NCBI RefSeq assembly: GCF_002901445.1
Contig: NZ_PPPD01000002.1
Span: 310,001-374,000 of the forward strand
Reading direction: 5' to 3'
Length of the DNA: 64,000 nt
DNA from: Deinococcus koreensis
Lineage (GTDB): Bacteria > Deinococcota > Deinococci > Deinococcales > Deinococcaceae
Shown here: one piece after another, positions 29,903-42,707 of the stretch
How positions within the stretch are numbered: position 1 is the stretch's first letter
Layout: every line of letters starts with the position of its first letter
Notes under the pieces: generated by a model
Databases searched by the model: none
Told to the model about the DNA's origin: nothing
Seen by the model: only the letters and a program-made list of their open reading frames with translations
Made by a program: the position numbers and the translations under genes

Positions 29903-29906
<4 letters not shown>
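28467..29906 (+). CDS. xdhA: Xanthine dehydrogenase, small subunit (2Fe-2S and FAD)
   Basis: This 479-residue subunit carries the electron-transfer cofactors. The first [2Fe-2S] ligands are in GCKEGCAEGECGACAVLVA near residues 39-57, the second cluster in CGYCTPGFVVSM near 113 and CRCTGYRPI near 156. The FAD domain follows (LAGGTDWGVEVN near 222, NSATLGGNLGTASPIGDSPPALLAL near 296, SVVLVS), then the CO dehydrogenase flavoprotein C-terminal domain. The ATG at 28467 has GAGGAG at good spacing; a longer frame starts at 28374. Its stop overlaps the xdhB start. No purine-type riboswitch was recognised in the 268-bp spacer. Confidence 0.93.
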
Positions 29907-32257
<2,351 letters not shown>

Positions 32258-32266
32258 GGAAAGCCC

Positions 32267-34428
<2,162 letters not shown>

Positions 34429-34607
34429 TCAAGTGGGCGAACCCGCGGGGGTGCCGCAGATGACGTCCCAGACAGCAGTGAAGGAGTCGTCCGACGGCGT
34501 CATGACACTCTCCGAACCCTCGATGGGTCCCCTGGGGCCGCACTTCCCGGAACCCGGTCACAGCAAACGGCCGACCCGCAGGCCGGCCGCTCCAGGGGAG
34601 GATGCGC

Positions 34608-35018
34608 CTACTCGACGACCAGATCAGCCTTCATGCCCTGAGCTTCATGCTTGCCGACCGGGCAATAGGTCGTGTAGGTGCCGGCCGGGAGGGTGACGGT
34701 CAGGCTGGTCTTCTCGCCCGCTTTCAGGACGGCCGAGGAGATCATGATGTCCTTGTCGCCGATCTTGCCGCGGATCGCCAGGGTGTGGGGGAATTTCCCG
34801 ACGTTTTCCAGATTGAAGGTCACGGCGCCCTTGACCTTCATGTCCGGCATGTCCATGCCCATCGTCCATTCGTTGAGCTTCATGGTGATCTCTGTGGGCT
34901 TGGCGACCGCCTGGGCGGCCGGCGCGGCGGCGGGGGTCGTCGTCTGCGCCATCGAGGGCATGCACGCCGCCAGCAGGCCCAGACCAGTGAGGGTACCGAT
35001 GATCAACCGCTTATCCAT
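34608..35018 (-). CDS. Exported cupredoxin (plastocyanin/azurin-like) domain protein
   Basis: This 136-residue protein has a signal sequence with a lipobox-like LLAAC (Cys19) and, after it, a SMAQ site, so it is exported and possibly lipid-anchored. After an Ala/Pro linker, a beta-sandwich follows with type-1 copper ligands: His in KFPHTLAI near residue 78 and the cluster C-x4-H-x4-M in YCPVGKHEAQGM near 119-130. Such proteins shuttle electrons or bind copper outside the membrane. The ATG at 35018 follows AAGGAG. It lies 176 bp downstream of the molybdopterin oxidoreductase on the same strand, and a TAATAG -10-like element lies in that gap, so it may be transcribed separately. Partner unknown. 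Confidence 0.85.
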   Translation of the reverse strand: MDKRLIIGTLTGLGLLAACMPSMAQTTTPAAAPAAQAVAKPTEITMKLNEWTMGMDMPDMKVKGAVTFNLENVGKFPHTLAIRGKIGDKDIMISSAVLKAGEKTSLTVTLPAGTYTTYCPVGKHEAQGMKADLVVE

Positions 35019-35194
35019 GATGCTCCTTCCGGGCTCGGGACTGACGGGCGCCCAGACGTTCCCTCGAAGCAGGACTGAACCTGCAGGAAGAAGAAGCTGA
35101 GCCACTGTCCGACCCCTCTATTACACGCCCCGGCCCGCTCACCCGCTATGGACTTTGGTCGGAATACGCCGGACGCCGGTGCAGAGGGACGCCC

Positions 35195-37351
35195 TCAGTC
35201 GGCCGACAGGGCGGCACTCTGTTGGACACTCTGCTGAAGAGGCGCCGGTTCCAGCACGGCCGCCGCCCGCACGCTCACCGGCACCCCATTGAGCGCCGCG
35301 TTGCCGGTCAGACTGTCCACGCGCGCCGGGTCGGTCAGGTCGTTCACGCTGACCCCGGCATGATCCTGGGCCACCCCCAGCCTCACGCCGGCGCGCCCGT
35401 GCCCGAAGCCGTGCGGCAGGCAGGCCACCCCGGGCATCACGTCGGGCGTCAGTTCGAGGGGCACCGTGACCTGACCCACGCGGGACTCCACGACCACCTC
35501 CTGGCCGTCCTCGAGCCCGGCGGCGTCGGCGGGGTTGAGCAGCAGGGTGCAGCGCTGCGGGCCACGCATCAGGCGGGGCGTGTTGTGCATCCAGGAATTG
35601 TTGGAGCGCAGCTGCCGGCGGCCGATCAGCACCAGGGGCGGGGTGGACTCGGCCAGCGACGCCTCCAGACGCCCCAGGTCGGCCAGCATGGGCGCGGGCG
35701 CGAGGTTCAGGCGGCCCTCCGCGCTCAGCAGGCGCTCCGGCAGGCAGGGCTGCAGCGGGCCGTAGTCGATGCCGTGTGGGTGGGCGCGCAGCTCCTCCAG
35801 GCTGGTCTGGTAGGGGCCGTGCTTCAGGCCCAGCTCCAGGCGCTGCTCCGGGGTACTGCCCGCCTTGCCGCTCAGGCGCTGAACCAGGCCGCCGAAGATC
35901 TGGAAGTCAAAACGCTGGTCGGCCCCGATGGGAAAGAGCGGCTCGGAGTAGCGGGCCGTGTTGCGCACCGCGAAGTGGTGGAAGATCACGTCGTAGTGCG
36001 CGACCTCCAGCCCGGTCGCGGGCGGCAGGATCACGTGGGCGTGGCGGGTCGTCTCGTTCAGGTAGGGGTCGATGCTGACCATGAACTCCAGCCCGGCCAG
36101 CGCCCGGTCGAGCCCCGCGCCGTCCGGCGTGGACAGCACCGGGTTGCCCGCCACCGTGACCAGCGCCCGCACCTGACCCTCGCCCGGCGTGGTCATTTCC
36201 TCGGCCATCGTGACGTTGGGCAGCTCGCCGTCGAATTCCGGCAGGCCGCGCACCCGCGAGGCGAAGCGGCCGTGGTGCACCTCGCCCCGCTTCGCGCGCA
36301 TCAGCAGGTCGAAGGCGGGCGCCGGGAACATCGCGCCGCCGGGCGTGTCGAAGTGCCCGGTGACGACGTTGAGCACGTTCACGAGCCACTGGCACAGGCC
36401 GCCGAACTCCTGCACGCTCAGGCCGATGCGGCCGTAGGCCACCGCGCGCCCGGCCCCGGCGAAGTCGCGCGCCAGGGTGCGGATCACCTCGGCCGGCACG
36501 CCGGTTCGCCCGCTGACCCGCTCGGGCGCGAAGGGCGCGGCGGCCTGCCGAACAGCGTCCAGGCCGTCCGTGAACTCCGCCAGGTGTCCGGGCCTCTCCA
36601 GGCCCTCCGCGAAGATCACCTGCAGCAGCGCCAGCAGCAGCAGCGCGTCGGTGCCGGGGCGGATGAAATGGAAGTCGGTGGCGTGCGCGGCGCTCTCGGT
36701 GCGGCGGGGATCGAGCAGCACCACCCGCCCGCCGCGCTCCCTCACCCCCTTCAGGCGCTCCCGCATCCCGGGCGCGGTCATGATCGAGCCGTTGCTCGCC
36801 AGCGGGTTGGCGCCCAGCATCAGGAAGAAGTCGGTGCGGTCGATGTCGGGGATGGGCAGCAGCAGCGGGTGGCCGAACATCTCGGCGGCCGCGAAGTGGT
36901 GCGGGAGCTGGTCCGTGCTGGTCGCGGTGAAGCGGTTGCGGCTGCCGATCGCCTTCAGGAAGGCGCCGGCCGAGAGCAGCGTGCCCGAGTTGTGCACGGA
37001 GGGGTTGCCCTGGAAGGTCGCCACCGCGTCGGGGCCGTGACGCTCCCGGATGTCCTGCAATCGGGCCGAGACGTAATCCAGCGCCTCGTCCCATTCCAGC
37101 TCCTCCCAGGCCTGTTCTCCGGGCGGCCCCACCCGGCGCAGCGGGCGCCTGAGGCGATCCGGGTCGGCGTGCAGGTCGGGCAGCGCCGTACCCTTGGGGC
37201 AGATGTGGCCGCGGCTGAGGACGTCGTCGGGGTCGCCGCGCACGTCGGTCACGCGGCCGCCCTGGACGGTGAGCTGCAGGCCGCAGATGGCCTCGCAGAG
37301 GTTGCAGGCGCGGTAGTACACGCCGTCGGCGGGGCTGGTGCTGTGGGTCAT
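35195..37351 (-). CDS. Molybdopterin oxidoreductase with N-terminal [4Fe-4S] site
   Basis: This 718-residue enzyme belongs to the DMSO reductase superfamily. The [4Fe-4S] ligands are C-x2-C-x3-C at residues 16-23 (ACNLCEAICG) and GHICPKG near 48-54. Pterin-binding segments follow (QGNPSVHNSG near 112, DFFLMLGANPLASNG near 167, VVLLDPRRTESAAHATDFHFIRPGTDALLL near 203-232), with a C-terminal dinucleotide domain (LNPADAAGLEDGQEVVVES near 620). No Cys or Sec is evident at the usual Mo-ligand site. There is no Tat signal, so it is probably cytoplasmic, like assimilatory or formate-dehydrogenase-like members. Substrate unknown. GGAGG lies upstream. It is divergent from the MDR gene. Confidence 0.88.
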   Translation of the reverse strand: MTHSTSPADGVYYRACNLCEAICGLQLTVQGGRVTDVRGDPDDVLSRGHICPKGTALPDLHADPDRLRRPLRRVGPPGEQAWEELEWDEALDYVSARLQDIRERHGPDAVATFQGNPSVHNSGTLLSAGAFLKAIGSRNRFTATSTDQLPHHFAAAEMFGHPLLLPIPDIDRTDFFLMLGANPLASNGSIMTAPGMRERLKGVRERGGRVVLLDPRRTESAAHATDFHFIRPGTDALLLLALLQVIFAEGLERPGHLAEFTDGLDAVRQAAAPFAPERVSGRTGVPAEVIRTLARDFAGAGRAVAYGRIGLSVQEFGGLCQWLVNVLNVVTGHFDTPGGAMFPAPAFDLLMRAKRGEVHHGRFASRVRGLPEFDGELPNVTMAEEMTTPGEGQVRALVTVAGNPVLSTPDGAGLDRALAGLEFMVSIDPYLNETTRHAHVILPPATGLEVAHYDVIFHHFAVRNTARYSEPLFPIGADQRFDFQIFGGLVQRLSGKAGSTPEQRLELGLKHGPYQTSLEELRAHPHGIDYGPLQPCLPERLLSAEGRLNLAPAPMLADLGRLEASLAESTPPLVLIGRRQLRSNNSWMHNTPRLMRGPQRCTLLLNPADAAGLEDGQEVVVESRVGQVTVPLELTPDVMPGVACLPHGFGHGRAGVRLGVAQDHAGVSVNDLTDPARVDSLTGNAALNGVPVSVRAAAVLEPAPLQQSVQQSAALSAD

Positions 37352-37444
37352 GGGATACCTCCGGGACTGCCTCCAGTATGCGCCGGAGCCTGCCCGGTCG
37401 GGTGACTCACAATTGAGAGCGGGGCTGGCGTGCAGGGTGGGGCC

Positions 37445-38458
37445 ATGACCTCAGCCTCCCTGTCCCGTGAAATCCAGCTCGTCGCCCGCCCGCAGGGCGC
37501 CCCGAAGGACAGCGATTTCGCGCTGGTCGAGCGCGAGCTGGCCGCCCCCGGCGCGGGGCAGGTGCTGGTGCGCAACCTCTTCCTGACGGTCGACCCCTAC
37601 ATGCGCGGGCGCATGAACGACGTGAAGTCCTACACCCCGCCCTTCGCGCTGGGCGAGACCATGACCGGCGGCGCGCTGGGCGAGGTGCTGGCCTCCGGGG
37701 TGGACGCCCTGAAGCCGGGCGACCTCGTGCAGCACGACCTGGGCTGGCGCACGCACGCCCTGCTGGACGAGCGGCAGGCCCGCCGGGTCGAGCCGCTGCC
37801 CGGCGTCTCGCCCAGCGCCTACCTGGGCGTGCTGGGGATGCCCGGCCTGACCGCCTACGCGGGGCTGCTGGACGTGGCGGCCTTCAAGGAAGGCGACGCG
37901 GTGTTCGTGTCGGGCGCGGCGGGGGCCGTGGGCAGCGCGGTGGGCCAGATCGCCCGCCTGAAGGGGGCCTCGCGCGTGGTCGGCAGCGCGGGCTCGGACG
38001 AGAAGGTCGCCTGGCTGACCGGCGAGCTGGGCTTCGACACCGCCTTCAACTACAAGGGCGGCCCGGTCGCCCCGAAGCTCCGCTCGGCCGCCCCGGACGG
38101 CATCGACGTCTATTTCGACAACGTGGGCGGCGAGCACCTGGAGGCCGCCATCGGGGCCATGAAACCCTTCGGCCGGGCCGCGCTGTGCGGGGCGATCAGC
38201 GTGTACAACGCCACGGAAGTGCCGACCGGCCCGCGCAACCTGGGGCTCGCCATCGGCCGGCAGCTGACCCTCAGGGGCTTCATCGTCGGGTCGTACACGC
38301 GGCACTACCCGGACTTCGTGCGCGAGGTCGGCGGCTGGATCGCCAGCGGCGAGCTGAAGTACGAGGAGACCGTGGTGGACGGCATCGAGCAGGCCCCCCA
38401 GGCATTTATGGGCCTGCTGGAGGGCCGCAACACGGGCAAGATGATCGTCCGGCTGTGA
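37445..38458 (+). CDS. NADP-dependent oxidoreductase, medium-chain (CurA/leukotriene B4 dehydrogenase-like)
   Basis: This 337-residue zinc-free MDR enzyme resembles prostaglandin reductase/CurA (YncB-type) proteins that reduce alpha,beta-unsaturated carbonyls. Visible family sequence: LFLTVDPYMRGRMNDVKSYTPPFALGETM near residues 47-76, GMPGLTAYAGLLDVAAFKEGDAVFVSGAAGAVGSAVGQIARLKGA near 134-178 (NADP-binding AxxGxxG), and YFDNVGGEHLEAAIGAMKPFGRAALCGAIS near 223. The frame is open five codons further upstream (37430); I used the ATG at 37445. It is divergent from the molybdo-oxidoreductase over about 93 bp. Confidence 0.9.
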   Translation: MTSASLSREIQLVARPQGAPKDSDFALVERELAAPGAGQVLVRNLFLTVDPYMRGRMNDVKSYTPPFALGETMTGGALGEVLASGVDALKPGDLVQHDLGWRTHALLDERQARRVEPLPGVSPSAYLGVLGMPGLTAYAGLLDVAAFKEGDAVFVSGAAGAVGSAVGQIARLKGASRVVGSAGSDEKVAWLTGELGFDTAFNYKGGPVAPKLRSAAPDGIDVYFDNVGGEHLEAAIGAMKPFGRAALCGAISVYNATEVPTGPRNLGLAIGRQLTLRGFIVGSYTRHYPDFVREVGGWIASGELKYEETVVDGIEQAPQAFMGLLEGRNTGKMIVRL

Positions 38459-38656
38459 ACGGGTGCAGGTTTGAGTCTTGTCCGGAGTGGTGTGGACGGA
38501 CAGCAGCCACTGGCAGCGCCAATCCCCGCGTGCGTCAAGGGTGACCCGAACCACCTGCACCCCTGTGGCGAGGGGCACCGGATTAAAGGGGTGAACCCCG
38601 GAGAGACACCCATCCTCTGGGGAACCGTCCAACGATCCAGCCCAAGTTGCAGTGAA

Positions 38657-38667
38657 TAACACTGTTA
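38657..38667. promoter_or_regulatory. TAACA-C-TGTTA operator-like palindrome upstream of the MBL operon
   Basis: A perfect 11-bp palindrome (TAACA 38657-38661, TGTTA 38663-38667) lies 30 bp upstream of the ATG at 38697, with a -10-like TTATTCT at 38682-38688 between. The third gene of the operon encodes a TetR protein, for which sites of this type are usual. Confidence 0.5.
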
Positions 38668-38696
38668 CAGATTTGCATCGTCGTTATTCTGTCGTC

Positions 38697-39599
38697 ATGT
38701 CTGACATCTTCGTGGAGAGGGATCGCCCCTCCCCAGTGGTGAGCAGAACGACCGCCAGTGGCCTGCAGATTCACGGCGTCCAGACCGGCTGGGTGACGCT
38801 GAAGGCCGCGCACTACCGGCTGCGTGAACCGGGCGCACTGCGCTTGGCCGCGATCATGGCCGATCCCCGCTGGCTGAGGCCCCGGCCCATCCTGTCGTGG
38901 GTCATCGAGCATCCGGAAGGGCTCATGGTGGTCGATACCGGAGAGCGGCACGCGGCGCAGGATCTGGGCCGACATCTCGCGGCTGCCGACCCCCTGACCC
39001 GCCTGTTCATTCGCCAGAATTTCAGGATGCAGATCGACCCCTGTGCCGAGCTGGGCGCGCAGCTGCCGGCGCTTGGCCTGTCGGCCCGCGACGTCCGCTG
39101 GGTGGTGCTGACGCACCTTCATTTCGACCATACCGGTGGGCTGAACTTCTTTCCGGATGCGGAGACCGTGGTGTCGCGGCGGGAATTTGACGGGCACCGG
39201 GGCATGCCGCAGGGCGCAGTCTCCTCCCTCTGGCCGCCGGGATGGCGCCCGTCCCTGATCGAGTATGCCTCCGGGCCGTACAGCGTCTTCCCAGGGCATC
39301 ATGCCCTGACACGCGCAAACGACGTTCTCTTGGTGCCGACCCCAGGACACAGCTACGGACATCAATCGGTATTGATCCTCGACCACGACGTCACTTACGC
39401 CCTGGTCGGCGACGCGATGTTCGACGAAGGCCAACTGCAGCGCCGTGAGGTGGCGGGGATCGTGCAGGACATCCCGGCCAGCCGGCTCAGCCTGGACTTG
39501 ATCCGGCGCTTCGTCGCCGCCCACCCCACCGTGCTGCTGCCCAGCCACGACCCCGACTCTCTGGGCAGGCTGGCCGAGCGGCGGGTCACCTCCCTCTAG
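38697..39599 (+). CDS. MBL-fold metallo-hydrolase (quorum-quenching lactonase-like)
   Basis: This 300-residue protein has the dinuclear zinc motif H-x-H-x-D-H in VVLTHLHFDHTGGLNF near residue 138, the preceding IEHPEGLMVVDTG near 72, VPTPGHSYGHQSVLI near 212 and LVGDAMFDEG near 235, ending with PSHDPDS near 280. This is the pattern of the AHL-lactonase-like branch of metallo-beta-lactamases, though many relatives hydrolyse other esters or lactones. The frame is open to a GTG at 38652, but that start would include the operator palindrome, so I chose the ATG at 38697. It is first in an operon with an SRPBCC protein and a TetR regulator. Confidence 0.87.
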   Translation: MSDIFVERDRPSPVVSRTTASGLQIHGVQTGWVTLKAAHYRLREPGALRLAAIMADPRWLRPRPILSWVIEHPEGLMVVDTGERHAAQDLGRHLAAADPLTRLFIRQNFRMQIDPCAELGAQLPALGLSARDVRWVVLTHLHFDHTGGLNFFPDAETVVSRREFDGHRGMPQGAVSSLWPPGWRPSLIEYASGPYSVFPGHHALTRANDVLLVPTPGHSYGHQSVLILDHDVTYALVGDAMFDEGQLQRREVAGIVQDIPASRLSLDLIRRFVAAHPTVLLPSHDPDSLGRLAERRVTSL

Positions 39600-39606
39600 G
39601 AGCACC

Positions 39607-40098
39607 ATGCCTGACCTCCGCGACATGTCCGAACTCCGCGATACCGACGCCGATTTCTCCTGTACCCGGACGATTGGCTGTGCCCCGGCGAGCCTGTGGG
39701 CGGTCTGGACGGACGTGGCCCGCTGGCCGGCGTGGGACACGCCTCTGCTGGAAGCCCGGCTCAGCGGCGCGTTCGTTCAGGGGGCCGTCGGCGAACTGCT
39801 CGACCGCAGCCGGCGAACGTCCCGGTTCACCCTCACCGAGTGCGTGCCCCAGACGTCCTACGCCTATACGGTTCGGCTTCCGGGCGGGGCCCTGCAGGTG
39901 CGCCGGGCCATCACCTCCACGTCCACCACGCCCCTGTCCCTGAGTTTCCGGCACCATGTGCGATTCACCGGACCGCTGGGCCGGCTGTGGGCCCGGGCGC
40001 TGGGACGTTCCTTCCGTCAGGTGCTGCCCGAGGTGATGGACAATCTGGTTCGCCTCGTCGAGACCGGAGAGCCGGTGTCTAATGGAGGTCATGTCTGA
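39607..40098 (+). CDS. SRPBCC (START/polyketide cyclase-like) family protein
   Basis: This 163-residue protein has the helix-grip fold signature of SRPBCC proteins: FSCTRTIGCAPASLWAVWTDVARWPAWDTPLLEA near residues 18-52, then alternating strands and a long C-terminal helix (LGRSFRQVLPEVMDNLVRLVE). Members bind hydrophobic ligands in a deep pocket, and some are cyclases or aromatase-like enzymes. It lies 7 bp after the MBL gene and its 3' end overlaps the TetR gene by 17 bp. A nearby internal Met (residue 7) is an alternative start. Function unknown. Confidence 0.8.
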   Translation: MPDLRDMSELRDTDADFSCTRTIGCAPASLWAVWTDVARWPAWDTPLLEARLSGAFVQGAVGELLDRSRRTSRFTLTECVPQTSYAYTVRLPGGALQVRRAITSTSTTPLSLSFRHHVRFTGPLGRLWARALGRSFRQVLPEVMDNLVRLVETGEPVSNGGHV

Positions 40099-40717
40099 TC
40101 CCACGACCGCTGGTCTTCGCCAGCATGGCAAGCAGGCCATGCGGCTTGCCCTCGTGGGGATCGCCCGTGACCTGCTGAACACGGAGGGCCTGGGCCGGCT
40201 ATCCACCCGGCGGATCGCGCAGCAGGCCGGGACGTCGACCACCGCCATCTATTCTCTGTTCGGAGGAAAAGACGGCCTGATGGAGGCGTTGTATCTGGAC
40301 GGCTTCGACCGGCTGGAGGCGGCGCTGCGGGCAGTGCCCACAGGCGGAACCGACCCTCCCCTGCAGCGGATCGTGGCACTCAACCGCCAGTACCGCGCCT
40401 TCGCCCTGCAGCATCCGCAGGACTACGCGGTGATGTTCGAACGGGGCATTCCCGGTTTCCAGCCCACAGCGGCCGCCCAGCTCCGTGCCTGGCAGAGTCT
40501 CCAGCCACTGATTCAGCGCATCAGGGAAGCGCAGGCGAGCGGGGCGCTGCTCCATCACCCGTGCGAGGATCTGGCGATGAAGCTCTGGGTGGCGACGCAC
40601 GGCGTGGTCAGTCTCGAACTCGCAGGCTACTTTCCAGAACGTCTGGAAGCGCAGGCGATGCATGACCGACTCATTCAGGAGCTGCTGGGGCCGGAGGCGG
40701 CAGACACAGGGCGGTGA
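40082..40717 (+). CDS. TetR/AcrR family transcriptional regulator
   Basis: This 211-residue regulator has a TetR helix-turn-helix near residues 15-60 (QAMRLALVGIARDLLNTEGLGRLSTRRIAQQAGTSTTAIYSLFGGKDGL). The rest fits the TetR_C_33/WHG-type ligand domain (LNRQYRAFALQHPQDYAVMFERGIPGF). Two starts are possible: ATG 40082 or ATG 40091 (GGAGG only 2 bp before the latter, so the first is preferred). It is the last gene of the MBL-SRPBCC-TetR operon and probably represses it through the palindrome at 38657-38667. The inducer may be the substrate of the MBL hydrolase. Confidence 0.88.
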   Translation: MEVMSDPTTAGLRQHGKQAMRLALVGIARDLLNTEGLGRLSTRRIAQQAGTSTTAIYSLFGGKDGLMEALYLDGFDRLEAALRAVPTGGTDPPLQRIVALNRQYRAFALQHPQDYAVMFERGIPGFQPTAAAQLRAWQSLQPLIQRIREAQASGALLHHPCEDLAMKLWVATHGVVSLELAGYFPERLEAQAMHDRLIQELLGPEAADTGR

Positions 40718-40795
40718 ACCGCTCGTCCGGGAGGTGCTCAGGCCTTCAGTCAGGGGGACAGGGCGATGGACGCGTGAGGAGGTTTTTTCCTCGTC

Positions 40796-40824
40796 TTGAC
40801 ACCAGTCGTGATGACGACTATATT
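40796..40824 (+). promoter_or_regulatory. Consensus promoter with embedded palindromic operator
   Basis: TTGACA at 40796-40801 and TATATT at 40819-40824 are separated by exactly 17 bp. The spacer holds an inverted repeat, AGTCGT(40804-40809)-GATG-ACGACT(40814-40819), whose right end overlaps the -10. It is 35 bp upstream of the marR start. A repressor bound here would exclude RNA polymerase, as for MhqR/OhrR-type regulators. Confidence 0.85.
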
Positions 40825-40858
40825 CCGGCTGGCCCGCTGAGGCCGGAGGCCACGCCGC

Positions 40859-41311
40859 ATGACCCGCTCCACCGACATACCCGCCGCAGGCTCCACCCTG
40901 GAACACGACGTCTATCTGGCCCTCCAGCGGCTCTCGCTGCGCCTGCGTGACGAGACCGAGGAGGTCTTCAAGGCGCAGGGCCTGAGCAGCACCCAGTTCA
41001 ACGTGCTGCGGATCCTGCGGGGCGCCGGCGACCAGGGCCTGACCTGCGGCGAGATCGGCGCGCGGCTGATCAACAAGGATCCCGACGTGACCCGCCTGCT
41101 CGACCGCATGGAGAAGCATGGCCTGGTCGAACGTGCCCGCAGCGAGCAGGATCGCCGGGTGGTGCTGACCCGCCTGTCCGGCCGGGGCCGCGATCTGGTC
41201 GGCCACTTCGACGGGCCGCTGAGCGAACTGCATGGGCGACAGTTCGCCCACCTTGAGCCGGAGCAGCTCCAGGCGCTGCTCGCGCTGCTGCAGGGGGCGC
41301 CGACGGCATGA
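40859..41311 (+). CDS. MarR family transcriptional repressor
   Basis: This 150-residue protein has the MarR winged helix: [72 protein letters not shown] across residues 42-113, including the wing DRR. It lacks the N-terminal Cys of OhrR near residue 15, so it is not a typical peroxide sensor. It sits first in an operon with a DoxX protein, a VOC dioxygenase and an alpha/beta hydrolase. That is the gene set controlled by B. subtilis MhqR and CatR, which respond to quinones and catechols. It most likely binds the palindrome in its own promoter. Confidence 0.9.
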   Translation: MTRSTDIPAAGSTLEHDVYLALQRLSLRLRDETEEVFKAQGLSSTQFNVLRILRGAGDQGLTCGEIGARLINKDPDVTRLLDRMEKHGLVERARSEQDRRVVLTRLSGRGRDLVGHFDGPLSELHGRQFAHLEPEQLQALLALLQGAPTA

Positions 41312-41372
41312 AGGCCCCTCCCGCCATTTATTCGTTCCCACGTCTATCGTTCTCACACCCAGGAGGCCCACC

Positions 41373-41813
41373 ATGACCACCCAGACCGTCGCCCGCCCCC
41401 ACCCCGCCTCCTCCGTCCAGCGCCTCGACCTCGCGCTGACCGTCCTGCGCGTCGTCATCGGCCTCATCTTCATCGCGCACGGGTTCCAGAAGCTGTTCAT
41501 CTTCACGCTGCCCGGCACCACCGGCGCCTTCGCCGGGATGGGGGTGCCGCTGCCCGCGCTCGCCGCCCCGGCCATCGCCCTGATCGAACTGCTCGGCGGC
41601 GCCGCGCTGGTCGCCGGGCTGTTCACCCGTGTGGCGGCGGGGCTGCTCGCACTGAATATGCTGGGAGCGATCCTGCTGGTCCACCTGAAGGCCGGGTTCT
41701 TCGGGCCGAACGGGCTGGAATTTCCGCTCGCCCTGCTGGCTGCCAGCGTCGCCCTCGCCCTGACCGGGCCTGGCCGCTTCAGCCTCGACGCCCTCCGCTT
41801 CTCACGCCGCTGA
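41373..41813 (+). CDS. DoxX family membrane protein (MhqP/CatD-like)
   Basis: This 146-residue integral membrane protein has four hydrophobic helices. The DoxX signature is in [23 protein letters not shown] near residue 26 (with the HGxxKL motif) and [35 protein letters not shown] near 66-100. In B. subtilis the DoxX proteins MhqP and CatD are co-regulated with ring-cleaving dioxygenases and counter quinone stress. An AGGAGG is ideally placed before the ATG at 41373; a longer frame upstream overlaps marR and is non-conserved. It lies 61 bp after marR and 21 bp before the dioxygenase gene. Confidence 0.9.
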   Translation: MTTQTVARPHPASSVQRLDLALTVLRVVIGLIFIAHGFQKLFIFTLPGTTGAFAGMGVPLPALAAPAIALIELLGGAALVAGLFTRVAAGLLALNMLGAILLVHLKAGFFGPNGLEFPLALLAASVALALTGPGRFSLDALRFSRR

Positions 41814-41834
41814 GCACCCCAGGGAGGCACCGCC

Positions 41835-42707
41835 ATGACCCAGTTCCAGACTCCACCCGCCCGCCTGCCCAAGACCCTCTCCATCGGCCCGGTCGAACTC
41901 AGCGTGAGCGACCTGCAGCGCAGCGTGGCCTTCTACGGGCAGGCGCTGGGGATGACGGTGCTGGAACAGTCCGGGAACCGCGCCACGCTCGGCCAGGGAA
42001 CCACTCCCCTGCTGCGCCTGCGCGGGCATCCCGGCGCCCGCCCCGCCCCGGCCAGCGCGACCGGCCTCTACCATTTCGCCGTGCTGCTGCCCAGCCGCGC
42101 CGACCTGGGGCGCTGGGTGCGGCACGTCGCGGCGCTGGGGATCCGGGTCGGCCAGAGCGACCATCTGGTCAGCGAGGCCTTCTACCTGAACGACCCCGAC
42201 GGCCACGGCATCGAGGTCTACCGCGACCGGCCGCGCGGCGAGTGGCGCTGGAACCTGGATCAGGTGCAGATGGCGAGCGAGCCCATCGACATTCCCGGCC
42301 TGCTCGCCGAGCCCGGCGCCGACCAGCCCTTCACGGGCCTGCCGGACGGCACGGTCATGGGTCACGTGCATCTGCGGGTGGGCGACGTGGCCGCCAGCGA
42401 GCGCTTCTACCGCACCGTGCTGGGCTTCGACGTGGTCGCCCGCTGGCCGGGAGCGCTGTTCGTCTCGGTGGGCGGCTACCACCACCACCTGGGCCTGAAC
42501 ACCTGGCAGAGCGCGGGCGGCCCCCCGGCCCCGGAGGGCAGCGCCCGCCTGGAGGGCGTCCATCTGATCCTGCCGGCAGCGGCTGACGTGGACGCTCTGG
42601 CCGGGCGGCTGCAGGCGGCGGGCCTGGCCTTCACTCAGAACGCTGGGCGGCTGGACGTGGACGACCCCGCCGGAAACCGCCTGACCTTCACGGCCGGAGC
42701 GGCATGA
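41835..42707 (+). CDS. VOC-family ring-cleaving dioxygenase (catechol 2,3-dioxygenase-like)
   Basis: This 290-residue protein has two vicinal-oxygen-chelate modules. The first spans residues ~10-135 (VELSVSDLQRSVAFYGQALGMTVLEQ, GLYHFAVLLPSR, YLNDPDGHGIEVYRDRP). The second spans ~170-285 (TVMGHVHLRVGDVAASERFYRTVLGFDVVARWPGALFVSVGGYHHHLGLNTW). Iron ligands of the CatE/MhqO type are visible: His in GHVHLRVGDV, His in GGYHHHLGLN and a C-terminal Glu-like position near VDDPAGNRLTF, where the usual Glu appears to be Asn or another residue (R-L-T-F in place of E-L). It probably cleaves catechol or hydroquinone derivatives, but the missing acidic ligand leaves doubt. Its stop overlaps the hydrolase start. 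Confidence 0.85.
   Translation: MTQFQTPPARLPKTLSIGPVELSVSDLQRSVAFYGQALGMTVLEQSGNRATLGQGTTPLLRLRGHPGARPAPASATGLYHFAVLLPSRADLGRWVRHVAALGIRVGQSDHLVSEAFYLNDPDGHGIEVYRDRPRGEWRWNLDQVQMASEPIDIPGLLAEPGADQPFTGLPDGTVMGHVHLRVGDVAASERFYRTVLGFDVVARWPGALFVSVGGYHHHLGLNTWQSAGGPPAPEGSARLEGVHLILPAAADVDALAGRLQAAGLAFTQNAGRLDVDDPAGNRLTFTAGAA

Noticed and set aside
35222..37405. 727-codon plus-strand frame opposite the molybdo-oxidoreductase
   Set aside because: His/Gln/Gly-rich shadow of a conserved gene.
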